Shown here in pieces: positions 44,761-53,016 of a stretch of 64,000 nucleotides of DNA. Both the position numbers and the translations under genes were made by a program. The DNA lies in NCBI GenBank assembly GCA_017438975.1, contig JAFRUH010000023.1, positions 124,001 through 188,000 of the forward strand, in the 5' to 3' direction. Under the pieces are notes generated by a model. It was not told the origin of the DNA. It saw only the letters and a program-made list of their open reading frames with translations, and did no database searches. Each line of letters starts with the position of its first letter. Positions within the stretch are counted from its first letter, which is position 1. Origin of the DNA: Bacteroidales bacterium (GTDB lineage Bacteria; Bacteroidota; Bacteroidia; Bacteroidales; UBA932).

Positions 44761-46749
44761 CTAAGGGATAAGTTCATACAGGCGGATGTCGGGGGAAGCG
44801 AAGTTCACCTTGAAGGACTTGGCCTTCTTGGCTACGACTTCCCCGGTGAAGAGATCCACGACCTGCGACACCTTCCGGGGCAGCCGGACCGTACGCTCCC
44901 CTCCTTCCTTGCAGTGGATGGTCAGCAGCCGCTCGTTGGCGAAGACCGGCCAGAGGTCGTCCACATAGAAATGGACCCCGGCGGCCTCACAGACCTTGCG
45001 GGTCGTCGTTTCCGTAAAGCAGACGGGATTCCATGCGTAAACCGCGGTCCATCCTCCCGGCATCGCCGTCGTGATGATCCCGGTCTCGGTCTCATCGCCC
45101 TTCCCCGTCGCGTATGGGACGCCTGTCCAGGCCTCTACACGCTTGGTATCCAGCGTTTTCCCGTCGATGGCTCCGGGGGCATAGGTAAACAGCACGGTAC
45201 GGCCGGGGGTACAGACCTTCTCCCGGAGCAGCCTGGCCCGGGCGTCATCGATCACGAACAGATGCGGGAGCATGATGATCTTGTACTGGGAAAGGTCGAG
45301 TTTCTCCAGATCGGAAAACAGGCAGCAGTCGAACGGAGCGCCGAAGCGGTTGACCCGGTTCCGGAGCCTTTCCACGAGCGGTCCGACCCACGGATCGCCG
45401 TCCTTCAGATAGAACATGCTGCGGGTGTCGGAGACAAGCAGTATCTCCGCGACGGACGGGGACATATCGTCCTTGAACCGCTGCTGGATGGGTTCCATCC
45501 TGGCGATCCATTCCCGCACCTTGGGATCATCATAATATGCGCCCCACTGGTCGAACCACCAGTAGTCGGCATGGTTGACCAGGGCGAAACAGGCCTCCCG
45601 CACGTTGCCCACGATGTCTTCTTCCTGAGAGAACCACTGGTGGCGGTCCCTGACTTCCTGGTGCCTTCTTTTGGCCCGTTCGACCAGGTCGTGCGGACGG
45701 CAGTCGATCTCATGCATCAGACGCTTTCCATGCAGCATCGCCGTATGGAAGAACGCCCCGCTTCCGGTTCCCTTGCCGATCTCCCGGTTCCCGTAGGAAG
45801 CGGGAGCGGCGAAGAAGTCAATGTCAGGGCAGGTCAAAACCCGCTCCGAGTCCATATGGCCGTTGTTGATACTCCATATATAGCCGAAGAAGGCCCCGAT
45901 CTGCTTGTTCTTGGGGAGCATGGCGCGGGCCTCGCGGGCAAAGGCCATGAGGGCGTCCCCGACCACCTCGCCGTTGAACCGCCAGTAATCGGCCTTTTCC
46001 TGTTCCGTGGCCGGATCATAGAGACGGTTCTCGAAAGCGGCGGTATGGAGGGCGGTCAGGCTCGGTGCCGAAGCTTCGTACTGCACGCCATGCTTCTTCT
46101 GCCAGTCCGCCCAGGCCCTGTCCTTGTCGGCCGTCGTATAGCCATGGAGATGGTCCAGCCATTCATACGTACTTCCACCGCAGAGCATGTATGCGTCGAT
46201 CCTGTCGCCGTAATGCTCCTCGGCATACGCGATCAAATCCTTCATGTACCGCATCGTCATCTCCCGCCATCTCGGATTGGAGCAGGCGATGGAAATATGC
46301 GTGAACGAGTCCATGCGGAGCTTCCGGGTCAGCCACACCGGCGTGTCGAGGTCGATCATGCAGATCAGGCCACCGTCCGGGTTGGTCATTTCCATTTCGA
46401 TCATCTGCTCATCCAGATGCTCGAATTCGTACTTCCCCTCCCCGACCCAGATGGGCGGGTAATCGCAGTATCCCTGTCCGAGTCCGTTCAGGACGTTGCC
46501 GGCGGCGAAACAGCGGCCCTTCACACCCAGTTCATCGTGGAAAATCCGGCCCATGTCGGGCTGCTTCTTGAAGGAACGGTAACAACTGAGAAGCGGAGGG
46601 TACTCTCCGGTAAGCGGCTTTCCAAGCATCCGCAATCCCCCGTCGGGAACGGGAGCGACGGAAACGGACCCGGGCGTGACCGTTCCGGCCGAGGCGATGA
46701 CCGGGAGCAGCCCGGCGGCCAAAAGGACAAATAATCGTCTGAGTAACAT
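44761..46749 (-). CDS. GH42-like / clan GH-A-type exported protein
   Basis: 662-residue protein with a signal peptide ending near VIASA. The N-terminal 400 residues read like a TIM barrel of the GH42/beta-galactosidase type (VWVGEGKYEFEHLDEQM, GLICMIDLDTPVWLTRKLR). The middle part, YKIIMLPHLFVIDDARARLLREKVCTPGRTVLFTYAPG, is the GH42 trimerisation-like domain, and a small beta domain closes it. The usual acid/base site (N-E) is not seen; the matching stretch is YMLCGGSTYEWLD. A plausible nucleophile is the Glu in LMHEIDCRPHD. It is second in a two-gene operon, 18 bases after the AAC(3)-like gene. Family membership is tentative. Confidence 0.65.
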   Translation of the reverse strand: MLLRRLFVLLAAGLLPVIASAGTVTPGSVSVAPVPDGGLRMLGKPLTGEYPPLLSCYRSFKKQPDMGRIFHDELGVKGRCFAAGNVLNGLGQGYCDYPPIWVGEGKYEFEHLDEQMIEMEMTNPDGGLICMIDLDTPVWLTRKLRMDSFTHISIACSNPRWREMTMRYMKDLIAYAEEHYGDRIDAYMLCGGSTYEWLDHLHGYTTADKDRAWADWQKKHGVQYEASAPSLTALHTAAFENRLYDPATEQEKADYWRFNGEVVGDALMAFAREARAMLPKNKQIGAFFGYIWSINNGHMDSERVLTCPDIDFFAAPASYGNREIGKGTGSGAFFHTAMLHGKRLMHEIDCRPHDLVERAKRRHQEVRDRHQWFSQEEDIVGNVREACFALVNHADYWWFDQWGAYYDDPKVREWIARMEPIQQRFKDDMSPSVAEILLVSDTRSMFYLKDGDPWVGPLVERLRNRVNRFGAPFDCCLFSDLEKLDLSQYKIIMLPHLFVIDDARARLLREKVCTPGRTVLFTYAPGAIDGKTLDTKRVEAWTGVPYATGKGDETETGIITTAMPGGWTAVYAWNPVCFTETTTRKVCEAAGVHFYVDDLWPVFANERLLTIHCKEGGERTVRLPRKVSQVVDLFTGEVVAKKAKSFKVNFASPDIRLYELIP

Positions 46750-46767
46750 AGAATAATGATTTTATGG

Positions 46768-48003
46768 TTATGCGATAATAATCCGGGGATCCTCGGTGAC
46801 GAGGGCGGAGCCGATCTCCCAGAACTGCCGGCAGTCGAGCAGCTTCAGCTGACCGCCCCCGAGCGGGACGCTGCGGATCCCGAGACCGCTCGAGAGGGCC
46901 TCGCGGAAGAACCGGGCGCCTTCGTCCTTCGAATAGAACTCACGCGGGCCGGGAAGGCCCTTCGGAACGTATTTCCAGGTGATCGACCCGTCCGGAAGAC
47001 GGACCTCGTAGTACGACGGTCCGAGGCCGGGCAGGTTGTAATGGGTCTCGAAACAATGGACGAAGGACATATGCCCGACAGGGCTTCCGAAAAGCAGGAT
47101 CTTGCCGCCCATCTCCCGGACGACCATCGGACAGGAATTGTCGGAGAAGGGCGGTTCGTCCTCGGCCTGGCGGGAGAGGACTTCGGCAGCACGCGGCCCC
47201 CAGCCCGCCCAGGAATGGGAAAGGTGCACCCCCCTCGGAGCGTCGGGATAGAGCCGCATGAACTCGAGCGGAAGCGTGCCGACCCAGCGGACGGCCTCGC
47301 TCGCGCGGTCGCGGGAATCGCTCGGGCGGTGGTCCCAGCGCTTGTTGATCCCGTTCAGGAAACACTCGGACCGCTGGAAGGTAGGAACGAAGAAGTTGCC
47401 CTCCGGCCCGACGGCTTCGATGATCGCCCGGATGATCGTCCCGGCCCCGCCGGTGATATGTCCGCAGGCCGAAAGCGAAGAATGGACGAGGAGCGTGTCC
47501 CCTTTCCGGACGCCGACGGCCGCGAGGGCCGCGAGGATGGCCTCAAGGCCGATTTCCGGATCGCCGCTCCGGTCGCGTTTCGGGACGGGCGCCGGGATGC
47601 GGGCGGTCAGTTTCCCCTCCTTCTTTCCCTCCGGGGCGATCCGGAGGGCACCCGTTCCCGCGAGGGTCCTGAGCCGGAGGCCGGAACGCGGGGAAACCGA
47701 AATCACGGCAAGCGGGCAGCCATCCGGCAGGGTGGCCGGCGAAGGGATTTCGTCCGGACGCTCGAAACGGTCCGGGGTAAAATCGCTGATGAACCCAAGC
47801 GCGCCGCGCGCCCGGAGCGCGTCGATCTGGGCCGGTCCTGCCACGGTTTCGGGTTCCAGGATGACCCATACGCCGCGCGCATCCTCTCCGGCGAGGAACT
47901 GCGCCTCGGACAATACTTTCGCTTCCTGCCGGCCATTCAGCGGGCTGCCGCCGCACCGGTAATCGAACTCGGATTCAGAACCCGGAGAGATCGCATTTTT
48001 CAT
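46768..48003 (-). CDS. AAC(3)-type N-acetyltransferase fused to a PA-like domain
   Basis: 411-residue protein with no signal peptide. Residues about 150-400 match the aminoglycoside 3-N-acetyltransferase (YokD-like) family: GDTLLVHSSLSACGHITGGAGTIIRAI, FVPTFQRSE, RGVHLSHSWAGWGPRAAEVLS, and GGKILLFGSPVGHMSFVHCFE with the conserved His. Residues about 30-140 resemble a protease-associated (PA) domain (IDALRARGALGFISDF, LAVISVSPRSGLRLRTL). The family uses acetyl-CoA to acylate amines. Here it heads an operon with a GH42-like enzyme and faces a GntR regulator, so an amino-sugar substrate from the PUL glycan is more likely than a drug. That role is inference. Confidence 0.75.
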   Translation of the reverse strand: MKNAISPGSESEFDYRCGGSPLNGRQEAKVLSEAQFLAGEDARGVWVILEPETVAGPAQIDALRARGALGFISDFTPDRFERPDEIPSPATLPDGCPLAVISVSPRSGLRLRTLAGTGALRIAPEGKKEGKLTARIPAPVPKRDRSGDPEIGLEAILAALAAVGVRKGDTLLVHSSLSACGHITGGAGTIIRAIIEAVGPEGNFFVPTFQRSECFLNGINKRWDHRPSDSRDRASEAVRWVGTLPLEFMRLYPDAPRGVHLSHSWAGWGPRAAEVLSRQAEDEPPFSDNSCPMVVREMGGKILLFGSPVGHMSFVHCFETHYNLPGLGPSYYEVRLPDGSITWKYVPKGLPGPREFYSKDEGARFFREALSSGLGIRSVPLGGGQLKLLDCRQFWEIGSALVTEDPRIIIA

Positions 48004-48035
48004 AATGATACAGGTTGGTCGTTCGGGATATTAAC

Positions 48036-48059
48036 TTGGGTATAGTTGGGTATTGCCAA
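48036..48059. promoter_or_regulatory. candidate double operator, AAC(3) operon
   Basis: Two copies of TTGGGTATWG lie head to tail at 48036-48045 and 48046-48055, one helical turn apart. The second is part of TTGGGTATTGCCAA (48046-48059), matching the palindrome TTRRGTATACYYAA at 12 of 14 positions. It abuts the -7 box of the AAC(3) operon. Confidence 0.58.
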
Positions 48060-48088
48060 AATTATGGATTATTTTCTATTCCTCCAAA
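48057..48088 (-). promoter_or_regulatory. promoter of the AAC(3) operon
   Basis: Minus-strand TAATTTTG (48057-48064) is the -7 box and TTTG at 48085-48088 lies 20 bases upstream. The start codon is 54 bases downstream. The operator overlaps the start site. Confidence 0.65.
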
Positions 48089-48117
48089 TTTTCAAAAGGA
48101 AATCAGAATATTTCGCG

Positions 48118-48125
48118 TATATTTG
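48118..48125 (+). promoter_or_regulatory. -7 box of GntR regulator 2
   Basis: TATATTTG ends 6 bases before the start codon at 48132, so the transcript should be leaderless, as for regulator 1. No clear -33 element is visible. Confidence 0.55.
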
Positions 48126-48131
48126 TCTTGT

Positions 48132-49157
48132 ATGCTACCGATCAGTATCCAACGGAATTCCACCCTCCCGATCTATGCCCAGATCGTCACGGCCGTCGAG
48201 TCCATGATCCGCAGCGGACAGTTGAAGGACAATGAGCCGCTCCCTTCGATGAACGCCCTCGCGGACGAACTGGACATCTCGATGGAGACCGTCCGGAGGG
48301 CCTATAAAATCCTCCGCGGCCGCGGCCTGCTCCGCTCCTCGCAGGGAATGGGCTTTTTCGCCTGCGCCCGCAACGAGAACGCCCCGTACCGGATCCTGCT
48401 GCTGTTCGACCGGCTCACTTCCTACCGGACCGTGACGTACCGTTCCCTGATCGCCCATCTTGGCAAGAAGGCCGAGACCACCATCCATCTCTACAACCAC
48501 GATATGGACCTGTTTGAGGCTTTCGTGCAGGAATCCGTGGATAAATATGACTATTATCTGATTGTCCCTCATTTCTTTAACGAGGATCCAGCCCGGATCA
48601 GGCGGATTGTTTCCAGGATTCCGAGACAGAAACTGATTATCCTGGACCGCGAAATCGAAGGGCTCTCCGGACAGTTCGGAAGCGTCTATGAGGCCTCGAT
48701 GGAAGACGCCTACACGGCCCTTTCCACCAACGGGGATATCCTGGACAAATACCGTGATATCCAGATTGTCACTTCGCAGAACAGCCTGTACCGGAACATC
48801 ATCCTTCCCGCGATGGACCGGGCGATCACCGAACGTGGAAGGACCTATACGGTCACCGAAGGGTTCTCCCCGGAGCAGATGCGGGAGGGACGCCTTTTCA
48901 TCATCATCGCCGGCCAGATGGACACGGACCATTTCAATATCCTCCGGACCGTCCGGGAGGCCGGCCTGGTCTTCGGGCGGGATGTGGGACTGATTTCCTA
49001 TAATGACTGTCCGGAGAACGAGTTCATCGGAGAGGGCCTCGCGTGCCTCTCCACGGATTTCGCGGAGATGGGCCGCCAAGCGGCGGAAATGATCAGCCGC
49101 GGCCGGATGGAGCGGATCCACAACCGCTTTTACCTGATCCGCAGGGGGTCGGTCTAG
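48132..49157 (+). CDS. GntR/LacI-type (AraR-like architecture) transcriptional regulator 2
   Basis: Paralogue of the regulator at 19232, with the same 341-residue length. The start at 48132 (MLPISIQRNSTLPIYAQIVTAV) is preferred; the open frame to 48015 has no support and would cross the promoter. Residues 1-75 are the GntR winged helix (ALADELDISMETVRRAYKIL, SSQGMGFFA) and the rest is the LacI-like effector domain (RILLLFDRLTSYRTVTYRS, SVYEASMEDAYTAL, GLISYNDCPENEFIGEGLACLSTDF). It diverges from the AAC(3) operon and converges with the block 3 operon, 3 bases from it. It probably controls the AAC(3) operon, perhaps also blocks 2 and 3. The ligand is unknown. Confidence 0.9.
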   Translation: MLPISIQRNSTLPIYAQIVTAVESMIRSGQLKDNEPLPSMNALADELDISMETVRRAYKILRGRGLLRSSQGMGFFACARNENAPYRILLLFDRLTSYRTVTYRSLIAHLGKKAETTIHLYNHDMDLFEAFVQESVDKYDYYLIVPHFFNEDPARIRRIVSRIPRQKLIILDREIEGLSGQFGSVYEASMEDAYTALSTNGDILDKYRDIQIVTSQNSLYRNIILPAMDRAITERGRTYTVTEGFSPEQMREGRLFIIIAGQMDTDHFNILRTVREAGLVFGRDVGLISYNDCPENEFIGEGLACLSTDFAEMGRQAAEMISRGRMERIHNRFYLIRRGSV

Positions 49158-49160
49158 CCC

Positions 49161-51263
49161 CTACTCCTTCTCAAACACCAGCAGCCGCAGGCTCTGGGCA
49201 GGGAGAAGTCCTTCCGCCGGAGTCCCTTCCGGGGCGGCGGTTTCCACAAGTTTCCATCCCTTTTCCGGAGTGACCGTGAACCCGGCCGACTCCTCGTCCG
49301 AGACGTTCCAGACGACGACGCCCATCCGCTTCCCGTTGACGAAAGAACGGGCTACGACGTACCGGGCGTCCGTCTCCAGCGTAAATCCGTCATCCGCCGA
49401 AAAGGTCCCGAGATAGAAGAGATCCTCGTATTTCCGGCGGAAATCGAGCACCGCCCTGCCGTATCCGACCAGTTCCGTGGGGTTGTAATCGTAAATCGAG
49501 GAATTGTTCGGCTTGCCATGGATGTCGTCGTACTCCGAAGGATCCGGATACTGGTCGTACAGGAGGTATTTCTTGTCCGGAATGTACCGGCACTCGATCT
49601 CATGACGGTAGCCGAAGGTCGTTCCGTAGTTCAGGGTCCCCCGCATCGTAGCGGGCGTCGAGAAACGGACCGTCGCCTGCGCCTCCGGGAAGACATAATG
49701 GAACATATCTGGGAAAAGGGTCATGAACTGGTCCCGGTCGCACATATGCCGGATCACCTCCGGATGGACCCCTTTCTGGGAGGTTGGCGACCAGCCGTGG
49801 AACATGTCGATCCCGTTCAGTTCGCAGTCCTGCAGGGCCTCGGCCATGACGACGAAATCCGGATCGATCTTCCTCATTTCCGCGGAAGCCCATTCCAGGA
49901 ATTCCACCCGGTCGCGGTCATAGACGACGGCGGGAACGGTATGACCGTGCCCTTCTCCATAGCAGAATCCGCCGTTATGGCCCCCGACCTGGTCGTAGAT
50001 CACCCCGTCGGCGCCCAGCGCCTGGACCTTCTTCGCGACCGAGAGCATCCGGTTGCGCCAGCGAACGTCCTGATAGCAGCCGAGACCGAAAGTCCGGGGA
50101 CCCTTGCTGTTGAACTTGATGTACTGATTGGTCATGAAGGCTCCGCTCTTGCCGACCCGGGCGATGAACTGTCCCGTATCCGGCCAGAACTGCGTATCAT
50201 TCCGGTCGATGAGCTGGCCGTTGATATAGAAAATCGCCCGCTTGCCCCGCTTGTGCACGTTTTCGAGCGCCTCTTTCAGCGCCTCTTCGCCGCCCATCTC
50301 GTCGGAGATGTCATAATCGGGATAGAAGCGGTCGTGACCGCCGACGGTCCATCCGTAAAGCCCCAGGATGTCGATTCCCCGACGGTCCGCCGCATCGGCA
50401 AGCAAGGTCCCGACCTCGGGATAGGACCAGATCATCTCCCCGTTCTGCTGGCGGAGGATGGTCAGGAGCCAGCCGGATGCGTTCCGGATCCATTCCGGCC
50501 TTGCCCTCAGGGGTTTCACCTTGTCATACCAGGCCCGGTATTCCCGGGCGCCTTCCTTCCAGGAGCCCTCGTTCCATGCAATCTTCATGGGAGCCCCGTT
50601 CCAGGTTTCCCCGGGGAAGCAGGTGAGTTTGTTTTCCACACGGAAAGCGGCCCGCCGCTCGTCGGGGAAATACTGGATACGGAAGATTTTCCACCGGAAA
50701 TCCGGGTCGTAGCTCACAATGTACAGGCTCCGGTCGCCGGAAGTGAACTGGAGCCAGGGCATGGAGATTCGATATCCGGGATAGCTCCAGCGGGCTTCAT
50801 AGCCGCTGGTTCCCTTGATTTTCTTCCAGGTATCTTCTTGCTCGACCCGGGTCAGGTCATACCGCACACCGCCACCGGACGGGACGAGCAGGGGCATTTT
50901 TTCCACATCGACGCCGAGGTCGCGGACTTCCGGGCCAGCCAGGGTCAGGACGACCCAGCCGGCCTCCCGGTTGACGACGGAAGGAGTCACCTCATAATTG
51001 TCTTCCTTCCCGGCGTACAGGAAGGAGACCTCGATATCATGCCCACCGACGGAGGACCAGGTCAGCCTTGTGCCTTTCCTTCCATGGCGGATTTTGGGTC
51101 CGACCGCTTCCGAGCCGGGGATATGGACCTCGGTCCGGGCTGAATCCAGCGACTGGATGACAAGGACCCAGTCTCCGACCTGCTCCGCCGTCGGAAATGA
51201 AGGCGTACAGGAAGATACCGCCAGAAGAACGGCGGAAACGAAAAGGATGTGCAGGTATTTCAT
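49161..51263 (-). CDS. DUF6259-type putative glycosidase lipoprotein
   Basis: Last gene of the block 3 operon (700 residues). Lipobox AVSSC (Cys19). Landmarks shared with the protein at 24663 are GWLLTILRQQNGEMIW, RRGIDILGLYGWTVGGHDRFYPDYD, INGQLIDRNDTQFWPDTGQF, VIYDQVGGHNGGFCYGEGHGHTVPAVV (Asp424) and DFVVMAEALQDCEL (Glu475). These two acids are the inferred catalytic pair. Differences from 24663 are concentrated in the C-terminal 200 residues, so specificity may differ. No T-rich terminator is visible before the convergent regulator gene. Confidence 0.72.
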   Translation of the reverse strand: MKYLHILFVSAVLLAVSSCTPSFPTAEQVGDWVLVIQSLDSARTEVHIPGSEAVGPKIRHGRKGTRLTWSSVGGHDIEVSFLYAGKEDNYEVTPSVVNREAGWVVLTLAGPEVRDLGVDVEKMPLLVPSGGGVRYDLTRVEQEDTWKKIKGTSGYEARWSYPGYRISMPWLQFTSGDRSLYIVSYDPDFRWKIFRIQYFPDERRAAFRVENKLTCFPGETWNGAPMKIAWNEGSWKEGAREYRAWYDKVKPLRARPEWIRNASGWLLTILRQQNGEMIWSYPEVGTLLADAADRRGIDILGLYGWTVGGHDRFYPDYDISDEMGGEEALKEALENVHKRGKRAIFYINGQLIDRNDTQFWPDTGQFIARVGKSGAFMTNQYIKFNSKGPRTFGLGCYQDVRWRNRMLSVAKKVQALGADGVIYDQVGGHNGGFCYGEGHGHTVPAVVYDRDRVEFLEWASAEMRKIDPDFVVMAEALQDCELNGIDMFHGWSPTSQKGVHPEVIRHMCDRDQFMTLFPDMFHYVFPEAQATVRFSTPATMRGTLNYGTTFGYRHEIECRYIPDKKYLLYDQYPDPSEYDDIHGKPNNSSIYDYNPTELVGYGRAVLDFRRKYEDLFYLGTFSADDGFTLETDARYVVARSFVNGKRMGVVVWNVSDEESAGFTVTPEKGWKLVETAAPEGTPAEGLLPAQSLRLLVFEKE

Positions 51264-51273
51264 AAAAAAACAG

Positions 51274-52092
51274 TTAGGCGGTCAAGAAAGCCTCGAGACC
51301 GTTGAAGGTCGCGTGGTCGAAATCGGAAACGGGGGCGACTTTCTTCACCTGGCCGGGCAGGGTGGCGAAAGCTTCCTCCATGAATCTGAATGACTTGGAG
51401 ATCTGACCGCCGAACAGCAGGCATTCAATGCCGTATTCGGCAAGGATATCCTTGAGGGACAGGGCAAGGATTTCTCCGGCCTCGCGGAAAGCGCCCAGCG
51501 CGGGGACATAGCCTTTCGCGGCTTTTTCCGCGATTTCCTTGACGGACCCGGCAGGGTTTCCTCCGAAGAGTTCGTAAAGCCGCATGATTCCCCGTTTCGA
51601 GGCATAATCCTCCAGGATTCCGTCCCGGAACGGACGTGAATAAGCGGAGACGAGGGGGCTCCCGGAAGGGGCCTTCAGGATCTCTCCGTCGATGGCCATC
51701 GAGAAGCCGAGCCCGGTCCCGAGGGTCACGAGGGCGACGTTCCGGAAGCCTTTCGCGGCGCCCGTCGAGAGTTCTCCGAGGAGCATGCAGTTGACATCGT
51801 GGATGAAACGCACGTCCGCGTTCTCCGGAAGTCCGGCAAGGGCCCGGAAGTTTTCCCCGTAGACCGCCGCGAATTTATGTTTCATCAGGAATATGCCCTT
51901 TCCGTAGTCGAAGGGTCCGGGAATGGCGACCCCGACGAGGTCCCCTTCCGTCCATGGGCCCACGGCTTCCCGTAGGGAGGCCGAAATGACCTCCCTCGTT
52001 CCGTTGGAATCCACCGGGACGCTGCGGCCGTCACCGCATTTGATGAACGTGCCGCCGACATCCAGTAATATTTTACGCCGATTCATATTCAA
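51274..52092 (-). CDS. ROK-family sugar kinase-like protein
   Basis: Cytoplasmic 272-residue protein, predicted to phosphorylate a monosaccharide released by the PUL. The phosphate-binding motif is DVGGT (11-15), the catalytic base is Asp99 in RFIHDVNCMLLGE, and the nucleotide loop is LGTGLG (124-129). The zinc-binding CxCGxxGCxE segment normal for ROK kinases is absent; the matching region reads PLVSAYSRPFRDGILEDYASKRG. It therefore belongs to the zinc-less or divergent part of the family. It starts 62 bases after the esterase gene and ends 10 bases before the DUF6259 gene. Confidence 0.85.
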   Translation of the reverse strand: MNMNRRKILLDVGGTFIKCGDGRSVPVDSNGTREVISASLREAVGPWTEGDLVGVAIPGPFDYGKGIFLMKHKFAAVYGENFRALAGLPENADVRFIHDVNCMLLGELSTGAAKGFRNVALVTLGTGLGFSMAIDGEILKAPSGSPLVSAYSRPFRDGILEDYASKRGIMRLYELFGGNPAGSVKEIAEKAAKGYVPALGAFREAGEILALSLKDILAEYGIECLLFGGQISKSFRFMEEAFATLPGQVKKVAPVSDFDHATFNGLEAFLTA

Positions 52093-52154
52093 AACCTTCT
52101 TTCAAAAAATCAGGAATTCTTTTTCTTAAAATGGATTCATGTTATCAAATCCGG

Positions 52155-53012
52155 TTATTTGTCGAAACTGCGGGAGGCAAAGGGAAGCGCCTGCCGGAGC
52201 GCATTATGCCAGTACTCCCAGTTATGTACCCCATTCCGGACCCGGAGCTCAGACTTGACCTTGGCGGCCTTCATTTTCATGTGGAGCTGGAAAGAATGCT
52301 CGAGCACGAAATCGTCATCACCGCAATCTATGAACCACTTGACTGTCCGGAGGGATGCAATCGTCGCCTCATCGGCCTGGTCTATGAAATCCAGGGCAGA
52401 ATGCTCCCTGACGGATTTGGCGGCATAGTACCGTTTGTCTTTTTTCTTGGCATTCATCTTTACGGGGTGGGAATCGTCGTTATCCAACCAGGCGCTCATG
52501 GCATAGCAACTGGAGAAAAGGTCCGGATGACGCTGGCAGTAGACCGTGCTTCCGCCGCCGCCCATGGACAATCCCATGACAGCCCGGTGGCCTTTATCGC
52601 CGATGGCCCGGTACTTCTTTTCGACGGCCGGCATGAATTCCTGGAAGAAGAAGTCCTCGTAGTTCCATCCCGGCATATTGAAGTACCCGTTCCAGATATT
52701 GTCCTTGACGGGCCCGCCCGCATTCGGCATGACGATAATCATCTTGACCGCCTCCCCGGAAGCAATCAGTTCATCGGCGATCGCTTTTACGGCACCTTTT
52801 TCCGCCCAACTCGAGTATTTGCCGCCGAGGCCATGGAGCAGGTAAACGATCGGATAGGATTTGTCGGATTGCTCAAATCCGGAGGGAAGGTAAACATTGA
52901 ACTTTACCTCTGCATTCAATATCTTGCTGGAGAGGCTGTCCGTGACGATCTTGCCTGCGTTCGCTGAAATAACGGGCAGGAAAAGCAGAAGAAAGAAAAA
53001 GAATCGTTTCAT
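52155..53012 (-). CDS. esterase D / feruloyl esterase-type hydrolase
   Basis: Exported alpha/beta hydrolase of about 285 residues. The start at 53012 (MKRFFFFLLLFLPVISANA) follows the upstream stop by 4 bases. The oxyanion region is YLLHGLGG (His60). The nucleophile Ser149 lies in GLSMGGGG. The acid is in DCGDDD (231-234) and the catalytic His263 in NGVHNWEYWH. This is the CE1/esterase D pattern (tributyrin, acetyl-xylan and feruloyl esterases). In a PUL it probably removes acetyl or feruloyl groups from the glycan. The acyl group cannot be decided from sequence. Confidence 0.85.
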   Translation of the reverse strand: MKRFFFFLLLFLPVISANAGKIVTDSLSSKILNAEVKFNVYLPSGFEQSDKSYPIVYLLHGLGGKYSSWAEKGAVKAIADELIASGEAVKMIIVMPNAGGPVKDNIWNGYFNMPGWNYEDFFFQEFMPAVEKKYRAIGDKGHRAVMGLSMGGGGSTVYCQRHPDLFSSCYAMSAWLDNDDSHPVKMNAKKKDKRYYAAKSVREHSALDFIDQADEATIASLRTVKWFIDCGDDDFVLEHSFQLHMKMKAAKVKSELRVRNGVHNWEYWHNALRQALPFASRSFDK

Positions 53013-53016
53013 GGAC

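Noticed and set aside
46768..48003. Aminoglycoside resistance gene
   Set aside because: The AAC(3)-type domain is real, but the fusion, operon partner and regulator point to sugar metabolism, so a resistance call is not justified.
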